DNA of 5,979 nucleotides, taken from Bacillota bacterium. Its GTDB lineage: Bacteria; Bacillota; Clostridia; Clostridiales; Clostridiaceae. Location: the NCBI GenBank assembly GCA_023417975.1, contig JAEZDX010000443.1, positions 1 to 5,979 of the forward strand, given 5' to 3'. This document shows, in pieces, positions 1 to 5,681 of this stretch (position 1 is the stretch's first letter; every line of letters starts with the position of its first letter). Under the pieces are notes generated by a model that was not told the DNA's origin, made no database searches, and worked only from the letters and a program-made list of their open reading frames with translations. The position numbers and the translations under genes are program-made.

Positions 1-1164
1 AGCAGAAGTGATGTAGGTGCCATCTATAAAGCATATCCTCAGGCTGATAAGAGCGGTTTCAGTTATACAATTAACTCAAATTCCGTTTCAGTTGGCAATC
101 ACACAATTACTGCGGTAGCGATAGGTAACGATGGATCAGAACAAACTCAAGATACGTATATCAATTTTAAGAAGCCTGAAGCAAAGATGTGGATTGATTC
201 ACCAACCTATAATCAGGTTGTTGAAGAAAGTGATGCTATTGTATCGGGTTGGGCACTTAACCCTTCAGGAGTGGATAAAATAAATGTATATATGGATGGT
301 AACTTCATTGGAAATGCTAATTTAGGAATAAGTAGAGAAGATGTGAATAAAGTGTATCCGGGATATCCTGGAGGAAGCAACAGTGGCTATAATTATATAA
401 TTCCAAATAATTCTGTTGGAAATGGAAATCACACAATCACTGTTGAAGTAATAGGAAAAGATGGGTCTAAGTCATCTGCTGATACTAAATTCCAAAAGAA
501 AGTACTTCCTAGTATTCTATGGATTGACTATCCGGGTAACGGGTATGCTTCCAAGAATAGTAATATAACGGTAAGTGGTTGGACCTTAAATAGGACAGGC
601 ATAAAAAACGTGAATATCTATGTTGATTCCGTGCTAAACGGGTCTACCAATACAGGTATATTAAGAACTGATGTTGGACAATCCTACAATAAATACATTG
701 ACGCATTGAATAGCGGGTACAGTTATTCTATTGATGTCAATTATATTTCACCTGGATTTCATAATATAACTGTAGAATCTGTAGGTAAAGATGGAAGTGT
801 TGTAAAACAGGATAGAACCATTCAGGTTATAAAGAGAGATATGACTGCTTGTATTGATTCACCTGTTGTGGGATATACTATAAAAGGAAGTAATGTAAGT
901 GTGTCCGGCTGGATTTTAAGTGATACAAGTGTAAAGCAAATCAATGTCATGATGGATGGTGTATTAAAAGGTAATGCAGATATCAATTTACCAAGACCTG
1001 ATGTTGATAATGCTTATCCTGGATATAGAGCAGGGATAAACAGTGGTTTTAGCTATACAATGGATACAAGTACATTAGGAATTGGTGGTCATACTGTAAG
1101 TATTCATGTGATTTGTGTAGATGGAACAACTAAGCTTTACCAAGTGCCTGTACAAATGTATGGT
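1..1164 (+). repeat. Protein-level tandem repeats (~330 bp period) in the hydrolase
   Basis: One partial unit (1 to about 189) and three complete units (about 190-519, 520-849, 850-1164) encode related Ig-like modules. The anchor residue recurs at codons 64, 174 and 284, exactly 110 codons apart. Shared features per unit are I-D-x-P at the start, SGW, a hydrophobic V/I-N-V-x-M/V-D strand, R-x-DV, a Y-P/K-x-Y turn, S-G-Y/F-x-Y, and a GxH strand near the end. The DNA of the units has diverged, so these are old duplications and not recent nucleotide copies. Confidence 0.85.
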
Positions 1165-1911
1165 TTGGTAAATTATGTTGGTTACAGTAATACGTTAGAT
1201 TATTATGTGGATAGGCAATTTAATAATGGCGGTAACTCTAATTGGGATGGGACCTCTGTAACTAGAGACCAAATAGCATACTATATGAATCCAGATAATT
1301 TTATTAATCAATCAAATGGCAAGTATATGTTCTTAAAATTATCCTATACAGACGGTATAACTGTGGATGACTTAAATAAGGTTTTAAGTGGAAAAGGAAT
1401 TTTACAAGGAAAGGGAAGTGTATTCTTAGAAGCAGGCAGGAGAAATAACATTAATCCCATATATCTTGTAGCACACGCTTTACTTGAAACAGGAAACGGT
1501 TCTTCTCAGCTTGCCAATGGAGTTTTAGTTACAAGTATACACTCTGAATTTGGCAATGACAGTTCAACTATGATTGATGTAGCCGATAAAAAAACATATA
1601 ATATGTTTGGTATTGGTGCTTATGATAGAGCAGCGCTTATGTGGGGATCCGAAAAAGCCTATAGTGAAGGTTGGTTCACAGTTGATGATGCTATAATCGG
1701 CGGAGCGGCTTGGATAGGTAAAGGTTATATTGCAAGTTCAACATATAAACAAAATACATTATATAAGATGAAATGGAATTTTGATGTTATATGGCATGAA
1801 TATGCAACAGATATTGGATGGGCATATAAACAGACCAATATGATAAAGACTTTAGTGGATCAGATGGACAATCCTGTTTTGTGTTTTGAAGTTCCTTCTT
1901 TTAAAAAGTAA
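1..1911 (+). CDS. Cell-wall hydrolase: Ig-like repeats plus C-terminal glucosaminidase (GH73-type) domain, 5' partial
   Basis: The reading frame is open from the first base, so the gene starts upstream of the window; 636 residues are visible. Residues 1 to about 388 are repeats of ~110 residues, anchored on a W/C-I-D-x-P strand (W64, W174, C284), a VSGW motif, an R-x-DV element and a final GxH-T/N-hydrophobic-V segment. They look like beta-sandwich, Ig-like surface modules. After a linker, residues ~445-585 resemble the glucosaminidase family (PF01832). The motif HALLETGNG carries the likely catalytic Glu496, followed by the family-typical YNMFGIGAYD segment and GGAAWIGKGYI. The family cleaves the N-acetylglucosaminyl-beta-1,4 bond of peptidoglycan outside the cell. 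A signal peptide would lie upstream and cannot be seen. The TAA stop is followed by a terminator. Autolysin or daughter-cell separation is likely by family; any link to the neighbouring glycan genes is inference. Confidence 0.9.
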   Translation, partial: SRSDVGAIYKAYPQADKSGFSYTINSNSVSVGNHTITAVAIGNDGSEQTQDTYINFKKPEAKMWIDSPTYNQVVEESDAIVSGWALNPSGVDKINVYMDGNFIGNANLGISREDVNKVYPGYPGGSNSGYNYIIPNNSVGNGNHTITVEVIGKDGSKSSADTKFQKKVLPSILWIDYPGNGYASKNSNITVSGWTLNRTGIKNVNIYVDSVLNGSTNTGILRTDVGQSYNKYIDALNSGYSYSIDVNYISPGFHNITVESVGKDGSVVKQDRTIQVIKRDMTACIDSPVVGYTIKGSNVSVSGWILSDTSVKQINVMMDGVLKGNADINLPRPDVDNAYPGYRAGINSGFSYTMDTSTLGIGGHTVSIHVICVDGTTKLYQVPVQMYGLVNYVGYSNTLDYYVDRQFNNGGNSNWDGTSVTRDQIAYYMNPDNFINQSNGKYMFLKLSYTDGITVDDLNKVLSGKGILQGKGSVFLEAGRRNNINPIYLVAHALLETGNGSSQLANGVLVTSIHSEFGNDSSTMIDVADKKTYNMFGIGAYDRAALMWGSEKAYSEGWFTVDDAIIGGAAWIGKGYIASSTYKQNTLYKMKWNFDVIWHEYATDIGWAYKQTNMIKTLVDQMDNPVLCFEVPSFKK

Positions 1912-1977
1912 GATGTTTAATGTAATATAATAAATGAATCTTTATTTCAACTAAATGTTATGGTGAGAGATAAGGAG

Positions 1978-2023
1978 GCACGAAGTATTCTATATTTTTA
2001 GAAATGCTTCGTGCTTTTGTTTT
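1978..2023 (+). terminator. Rho-independent terminator after the hydrolase gene
   Basis: GCACGAAG (1978-1985) pairs perfectly with CTTCGTGC (2007-2014). The stem extends inward by a T-G wobble and three A-T pairs around an AT-rich loop. It is followed directly by TTTTGTTTT (2015-2023). The structure lies 66 bases after the hydrolase stop codon, as expected for its transcript end. Confidence 0.9.
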
Positions 2024-2028
2024 AATGC

Positions 2029-2059
2029 TTGACATAATGGTTGTTTATTTTGCTATAAA
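2029..2059 (+). promoter_or_regulatory. Possible upstream sigma-A promoter of the wzy-like gene
   Basis: A perfect -35 box TTGACA (2029-2034) begins six bases after the terminator T-tract. The best -10 candidate, TATAAA (2054-2059), gives a long 19-base spacer; CTATAA (2053-2058) gives 18. The suboptimal spacing makes it a weaker candidate than the promoter just downstream. Confidence 0.4.
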
Positions 2060-2078
2060 ATCGAAAAAAGTGGATAAG

Positions 2079-2108
2079 TTGACATTATAAAACGTATATG
2101 TGTATAAT
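2079..2108 (+). promoter_or_regulatory. Sigma-A promoter of the wzy-like gene
   Basis: Perfect consensus boxes TTGACA (2079-2084) and TATAAT (2103-2108) are separated by 18 bases. Transcription would begin near 2115 and give a leader of about 65 bases before the ATG at 2182. The region between terminator and gene holds no ORF, which fits a promoter region. Confidence 0.75.
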
Positions 2109-2181
2109 ATAACAGTACAATATAGAAAATTTACATAAAAGAATATTAGTTTTAAAACTTATAAAATGGAGAAAGAGGTTG

Positions 2182-3528
2182 ATGTACAGAATGGGCATTT
2201 CATCGAAATTTAAGCTAGATTCGGTAATCCTGTACATAATGTTCACAGAGTTAATTTTGGGTGGACTTGGGAAATTGTTCGGATTTCCAGTTAGAATGGG
2301 GATATTTGCGTTAGGATTAGCTTATACTATTTATTATTTTATTGGAAACAAAGTAAAGTTAAGTAAAAGAGCATGGATATATACTATTATAATAATTGTC
2401 TTTGCAATATATGGAGCGGTTATTGGATTAATAAGAGGAAATTCTATTAGTAATATTATTGCAGATGCCAATGTATTTGTTACTGTACTTTACATTGTAA
2501 TATTTATCTCCTTAATTAGAGATAGAAAAGAGATAATAAAGAAATTAGCATCTCTGTTTATAGTTTACAGTGTTATATTAAGTATCGTAACATTCATAAT
2601 TTTTAAGTGGAGTTATTTTGCTATAGGAAATGGTGTAAATGTAATTGATATACTGTTAAAGGTAGAGAGCGTAGTTAATTATGGTTTTATAACTGGTATG
2701 TTATATTCTGATACATATGCGAGAGTATATACTACAAATGGTATATTCATGCAAATTGCTGTGGCTTTATGTTTAATTCGTCTTGCATATAAAAATAAAA
2801 TAAAATTCTTTTCGTTCGAAAGTTTCAGTATATTATTTCTTATATTAGGAATCATTGCTTCAGGTACAAGAGGCTATTGGATTGGAACTGTTGTAGTTGT
2901 AGTACTTGCTGTATTTTTTATACGAAGAACAAATAAAGTTGCATTATTATGCAATTTACTTATTGTATTTATAGGGTTGGGCATAACCTTCGCTACTATG
3001 GGTGGAACAGATGATGGTAGTAAAACTATAACTACAGAAATAATAAATAGAGCAAATACTTCTAAAGATTTTTCGGAAAATGAAGTTTCAAATAGTGTTA
3101 GAAATATACAAGCACGACATCTTTTAGCTAATATTAGTAATCATCCTATTATAGGTTCCGGATTTGGTTCTGTGATGTATGATTATGAAAAGGAAACAGG
3201 TAGAAGTGGTCTTAATGTAGAATTGTATTATCTTGAGCTTTGGTATAAAACCGGAGCTATAGGCATGATTATGATGTTTGCAGTATTAACACATGCGTTA
3301 TGGTCGGCTTACCGAATAGGTAAATATAATTGCGACTTGGAAGAAAGAATAATTGTCAAAGGATGGTCTCTTGGATTTATAACTGCGTTGGCTTCAGGAA
3401 TGTCCAATCCATACTTTGCGGGTGCGCATGGCTTTTTCATACCGCTATTCCTAGTCATAATATGTGAAGTATATGAAAATAAAGAGACCAAAGTGGAGTT
3501 TTTTCAACTGTTTAAACATGCTCTCTAG
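2182..3528 (+). CDS. O-antigen ligase/polymerase (Wzy-like) family membrane protein
   Basis: The 448-residue protein is mostly hydrophobic, with about ten or more predicted membrane segments. A large polar loop (roughly residues 273-345) lies before the last helices, the layout typical of O-antigen ligase/Wzy polymerases. Family-like marks are GTRGYW after a helix (from G228), an HPIIGSGFG segment in the loop (GSGFG from residue 325) and LYYLELWYKTGAIG leading into the next helix. By family it would join repeat units of a lipid-linked polysaccharide on the outer face of the membrane; polymerase and ligase roles cannot be told apart here. The start is ATG 2182, with GGAGA (2168-2172) nine bases upstream; a TTG immediately before it (2179) is possible but less likely. 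The gene has its own promoter and a terminator overlapping its end, so it appears monocistronic. Confidence 0.85.
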   Translation: MYRMGISSKFKLDSVILYIMFTELILGGLGKLFGFPVRMGIFALGLAYTIYYFIGNKVKLSKRAWIYTIIIIVFAIYGAVIGLIRGNSISNIIADANVFVTVLYIVIFISLIRDRKEIIKKLASLFIVYSVILSIVTFIIFKWSYFAIGNGVNVIDILLKVESVVNYGFITGMLYSDTYARVYTTNGIFMQIAVALCLIRLAYKNKIKFFSFESFSILFLILGIIASGTRGYWIGTVVVVVLAVFFIRRTNKVALLCNLLIVFIGLGITFATMGGTDDGSKTITTEIINRANTSKDFSENEVSNSVRNIQARHLLANISNHPIIGSGFGSVMYDYEKETGRSGLNVELYYLELWYKTGAIGMIMMFAVLTHALWSAYRIGKYNCDLEERIIVKGWSLGFITALASGMSNPYFAGAHGFFIPLFLVIICEVYENKETKVEFFQLFKHAL

Positions 3529-3547
3529 TAGAGTATGTTTTTGTTTT
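3514..3547 (+). terminator. Rho-independent terminator overlapping the wzy-like stop codon
   Basis: AAACATGCTCT (3514-3524) pairs with AGAGTATGTTT (3530-3540): 11 base pairs with one G-T wobble and a five-base loop CTAGT that contains most of the TAG stop codon. A T-rich run, TTTTTGTTTT (3538-3547), overlaps the stem's end. The last codons of the gene form the ascending arm. Confidence 0.85.
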
Positions 3548-3706
3548 CGTTTGTCAATAATTGTAATAGTTGATTTAACTAACTGAAGGCATTTAATGTC
3601 ATAGTAAGGATTCTTAGGAAGTAAAATATGCAGTGCTGAGTAGAAATACTCAATCTTCAAGAGTTTTTAGCGAAGGAACAAAGTATTAGACCTTCCATGT
3701 TCTATA
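3548..3706 (+). other. Non-coding gap with small inverted repeats, function unknown
   Basis: No forward ORF with a ribosome binding site is present between the wzy-like terminator and the next promoter. Visible structure is a six-pair hairpin TGAGTA-GAAA-TACTCA (3637-3652) with a GNRA-type tetraloop, followed by a weak ACTC/GAGT repeat and a T-run (about 3648-3668), and GAAGG/CCTTC arms around 3672-3695. The antisense frame open across part of it has no ribosome binding site. I recognise no riboswitch or RNA family. Confidence 0.4.
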
Positions 3707-3735
3707 TGGACAAAAAATAAACAAAAAGGTATAAT
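3707..3735 (+). promoter_or_regulatory. Sigma-A promoter of the sugar-synthesis operon
   Basis: TGGACA (3707-3712) and TATAAT (3730-3735) have the ideal 17-base spacing. The start point would be near 3742, only about 22 bases before the ATG at 3764, leaving a very short leader. A five-pair inverted repeat, TCCAT/ATGGA (3694-3698 and 3706-3710), overlaps the -35 box and could be an operator. No other promoter of this quality is seen downstream, so the genes to the window's end probably depend on it. Confidence 0.7.
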
Positions 3736-3763
3736 TATATCTAAAATGAAACAGGGTGTTAAA

Positions 3764-4468
3764 ATGAAGGAGCGACTTATAAGTATCATTCTACTTACAT
3801 ATAAGAAATTTCAATACTTCGAGGAATGCATAAATTCTATTCTAATTCAACGTTATAGTAATATAGAATTGGTTATTAGTGATGATGGATCTGAAAATTT
3901 TAATAAAGAAAAAATATGTAGTTTTATAGAACAAAATAAGAGAGAGAATATTAAAAATGTTATTATTAAAGAGCATGAAAGTAATGTGGGGACTGTAAGA
4001 AATTTCAATGATGCTGTTAAGCTTTCAAGTGGGGAATACATAATAGGTATTGGCATAGATGATGTGTTTTTCGATGAAAACGTAATAGAAAACGTAGTAA
4101 AAGCGTTTGATGATAATAGCTGCGATATATTGATAACCTATAGAAGCGTGTACAATAGGGATCTAAGTAAAAATTTAGGCTTAAAACCGGAATTGAATGA
4201 AATAGAACTAATTAAAGGAAATACGAATAAACTTTACAAGGCATTATGTAAAGAAAGTTTCATTTCAGGCGCAGGCACTTCTTACACGAGAAAGTTCTTG
4301 GAAAAGGAAGGATATTTTGATGAAGAATATAAGCTTTGTGAAGACTATCCAACTTTCTTACGAGCATCAAGGAAAGGCTATAAGTTTTATTTTTTGAATG
4401 TACCAACTATAAAGTACAGGCTAGATGGAATTAGTACGCAGTCAACAGTTCACCCTATTCTGGATTGA
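3764..4468 (+). CDS. Family 2 glycosyltransferase, probably cut short by an in-frame TGA
   Basis: The 234-residue product is a GT-A fold glycosyltransferase of family 2. It opens with the typical ISIILLTYKK strand, has nucleotide-binding Asp40-Asp41-Gly42, a DXD-like IDD (Asp99-Asp100) after the EYI strand, and ED-Y (Glu193-Asp194) in the position of the catalytic-base motif. It would transfer a sugar from a nucleotide donor to a lipid-linked acceptor at the cytoplasmic membrane face; donor and acceptor cannot be read from sequence. The start is ATG 3764, with AGGGTG (3753-3758) five bases upstream. ATG 3746 is in frame but sits about four bases from the predicted transcription start and has no binding site. 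The frame stays open after the TGA for 73 more codons that resemble the usual C-terminal tail of such enzymes, so the gene may be a disrupted ~308-codon gene. The catalytic core is complete, so activity is possible. Confidence 0.85.
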   Translation: MKERLISIILLTYKKFQYFEECINSILIQRYSNIELVISDDGSENFNKEKICSFIEQNKRENIKNVIIKEHESNVGTVRNFNDAVKLSSGEYIIGIGIDDVFFDENVIENVVKAFDDNSCDILITYRSVYNRDLSKNLGLKPELNEIELIKGNTNKLYKALCKESFISGAGTSYTRKFLEKEGYFDEEYKLCEDYPTFLRASRKGYKFYFLNVPTIKYRLDGISTQSTVHPILD

Positions 4469-4471
4469 GAT

Positions 4472-4690
4472 ATGAAGTATGCAATAAAAAAAGAAATTCT
4501 TCCGTACAGACAAATTATAGGTATGCAGCTATATAGAATTAAAAAGTTTGAGTTGGATAAATACGATTTAAAAACTAAAAAAGATTTAATTAGTTATCGA
4601 TTAAAATTAGGAATTTTAATAATAAAGAATGTTGACATAGCTATAAGCAAAACTTGGCGTAAAATTATAAACAGAATTGGTGCTGAATAA
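4472..4690 (+). CDS. C-terminal remainder of the glycosyltransferase, beyond the in-frame TGA (possible pseudogene fragment)
   Basis: This 72-residue, Lys/Arg-rich ORF is in the same frame as the preceding glycosyltransferase, one codon after its TGA. The segment KKEILPYRQIIG followed by QLYRIKKFE resembles the tail found after the catalytic domain in many family 2 glycosyltransferases, and the last ~25 residues could form an amphipathic, membrane-touching helix (LGILIIKNVDIAISKTW). Alone it has no recognisable catalytic domain. Its ATG lies three bases after the stop, with only a weak GGATTGAG upstream, so any separate translation would rely on re-initiation. I read it as the broken-off end of a ~308-codon gene; the alternatives are a sequencing error at 4466 or a genuine coupled small gene. 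Confidence 0.6.
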   Translation: MKYAIKKEILPYRQIIGMQLYRIKKFELDKYDLKTKKDLISYRLKLGILIIKNVDIAISKTWRKIINRIGAE

Positions 4691-4714
4691 GCCAGTACCA
4701 GAAGGAGTGAATAT

Positions 4715-5245
4715 ATGAAATTATATGGGGAAAAGATAGTGCTGCGGGAATTTATGGAAACAGATCTTATGGCAATGCATTCATGGGTAAATGATGAGAA
4801 CGTAACAAAATATTTAACTATGAGTGTTTTCCCTCGTACAATTGAAGATTCCAAAAGATTCCTTCAAGCGCAATTAAATAGAAGTTCTGATGAATACATT
4901 AATTTTGTTGTTGCTCTTAAAAATGATATAGAACAAAAATACATTGGAACTGTAGGATTAAGAAGTATTAATTATATAAACAGAAACTGTGAATTAGCTA
5001 TAACTATTGGAGTACAGGATAAACAAAATAGCGGGTGCGGTACTGAAGCTGTAAACTTAATTTTAACATATGCTTTTGAACAGTTAAATATGCGTAAGGT
5101 ATATCTATGCCTTTTGGACATTAATGAAAAAGCAAAACGAGTATATGAAAAATGCGGATTCACTCAAAGTGCTGAGTTTAAAGAGCATATTTTCAAGCAT
5201 GGGAGATATTATGACTTGATTTTTATGGAAAAGATAAAGAGCTAG
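4715..5245 (+). CDS. GNAT acetyltransferase, RimJ/RimL type, probably for an amino sugar
   Basis: The 176 residues match the full length of RimJ/RimL-type GNAT N-acetyltransferases. The start is ATG 4715, with AAGGAG (4702-4707) seven bases upstream. It opens with the family-typical G-x-x-I-x-L-R-x-F (residues 5-13). The acetyl-CoA pyrophosphate loop Q-x-x-G-x-G is seen at Gln104-Gly109. The C-terminal motif has Asn137, an A-x-x-x-Y (Tyr144) helix and the closing CGF (147-149). The family moves an acyl group from acyl-CoA to an amine. Because it sits directly before a sugar ketoisomerase and aminotransferase, the likely substrate is the dTDP-3-amino-3,6-dideoxyhexose they would make; this is inference from context. 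GNAT enzymes do this job for other amino sugars (WecD, PseH). A ribosomal or other protein N-terminus is the alternative target. Its TAG stop overlaps the next gene's AGGAG, suggesting coupled translation. Confidence 0.85.
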   Translation: MKLYGEKIVLREFMETDLMAMHSWVNDENVTKYLTMSVFPRTIEDSKRFLQAQLNRSSDEYINFVVALKNDIEQKYIGTVGLRSINYINRNCELAITIGVQDKQNSGCGTEAVNLILTYAFEQLNMRKVYLCLLDINEKAKRVYEKCGFTQSAEFKEHIFKHGRYYDLIFMEKIKS

Positions 5246-5258
5246 GAGATGTTAAGTA

Positions 5259-5666
5259 GTGTATAATTGTGGATTGATTAAATTCAAAAAGATTCAAGAC
5301 AAATATGGTAACCTCACTCCAATTGAGGGAACTAGAGATATTCCATTTGAAGTGAAGCGAGTATATTACATAAGTGATGTTGAACAAAATGTAACCAGAG
5401 GATATCACTCACATAAAAATTTACATCAAGTATTAATCTGTCTAAATGGGTCCGTAAAAATCAGATTAAAAAATCCAGCATCAGAAGAAGTAATTGAACT
5501 TAATGATAGTTCAATTGGATTGTACATAGGGCCTATGATATGGAGAGAAATGTTTGACTTTTCTGAAGGTAGTGTTTTATTGGTTCTGGCTTCAGATTTT
5601 TATAAAGAAGAAGATTATATCAGAAATTATGACTTTTATATAGAGGAAGCAAAAAAAAGATTTTAA
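5259..5666 (+). CDS. qdtA: dTDP-4-keto-6-deoxyglucose 3,4-ketoisomerase (QdtA/FdtA family cupin)
   Basis: The 135-residue, full-length protein belongs to the WxcM-like/FdtA-QdtA cupin family (PF05523). Markers are DKYGNLTPIEG (14-24), the RVYYISDV strand, the RGYHSHK motif with His50 and His52, and the GPMIWREM segment (91-98). By family it shifts the keto group of dTDP-4-keto-6-deoxyglucose from C-4 to C-3 in the cytoplasm. With an offset of one residue, Tyr16, Tyr36, His50, His52 and Arg96 match Tyr17, Tyr37, His51, His53 and Arg97 of Thermoanaerobacterium QdtA, as I recall that enzyme. Tyr17/Arg97 were reported to set the gluco-type product, where FdtA has Arg and His. I therefore favour QdtA over FdtA, with moderate certainty. 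The start is GTG 5259, with AGGAG (5244-5248) ten bases upstream; that site overlaps the previous stop codon. The aminotransferase follows 15 bases later. Confidence 0.88.
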   Translation: MYNCGLIKFKKIQDKYGNLTPIEGTRDIPFEVKRVYYISDVEQNVTRGYHSHKNLHQVLICLNGSVKIRLKNPASEEVIELNDSSIGLYIGPMIWREMFDFSEGSVLLVLASDFYKEEDYIRNYDFYIEEAKKRF

Positions 5667-5681
5667 CATGGAGGGTTATAA

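Noticed and set aside
2179..2181. TTG codon as the start of the wzy-like gene
   Set aside because: The adjacent ATG 2182 is a better initiator and has a well-placed GGAGA; the difference is one residue.
3309..3491. Antisense ORF inside the wzy-like gene
   Set aside because: It lies wholly inside a convincing membrane-protein gene and shows no domain or ribosome binding site.
3451..3660. Antisense 69-residue ORF across the wzy-like 3' end and the gap
   Set aside because: It starts with TTG without a ribosome binding site, runs through the terminator hairpin, and its product resembles nothing I recognise.
3746..3763. Earlier in-frame ATG (3746) as the glycosyltransferase start
   Set aside because: It lies about four bases from the predicted transcription start and has no ribosome binding site, whereas ATG 3764 has AGGGTG five bases upstream and gives the usual family N-terminus.
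3853..4056. Antisense ORF inside the glycosyltransferase
   Set aside because: It is a mirror of the conserved catalytic region on the other strand, with no independent support.
4466..4468. Selenocysteine insertion at the in-frame TGA
   Set aside because: No stable hairpin is evident just after the TGA, and glycosyltransferases of this family are not known selenoproteins; a nonsense change or error is simpler.
4594..4854. Antisense ORF across the glycosyltransferase tail and the GNAT start
   Set aside because: It overlaps two better-supported forward frames and the GNAT ribosome binding site.
4972..5163. Antisense ORF inside the GNAT gene
   Set aside because: It covers the acetyl-CoA binding motif of a clear forward gene.
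5249..5266. ATG at 5249, close to the AGGAG at 5244
   Set aside because: It is in a different frame from the ketoisomerase and stops after five codons; GTG 5259 is the in-frame start.
5223..5408. Antisense ORF across the GNAT/ketoisomerase junction
   Set aside because: It overlaps a coupled gene junction with well-formed forward signals and has no recognisable product.
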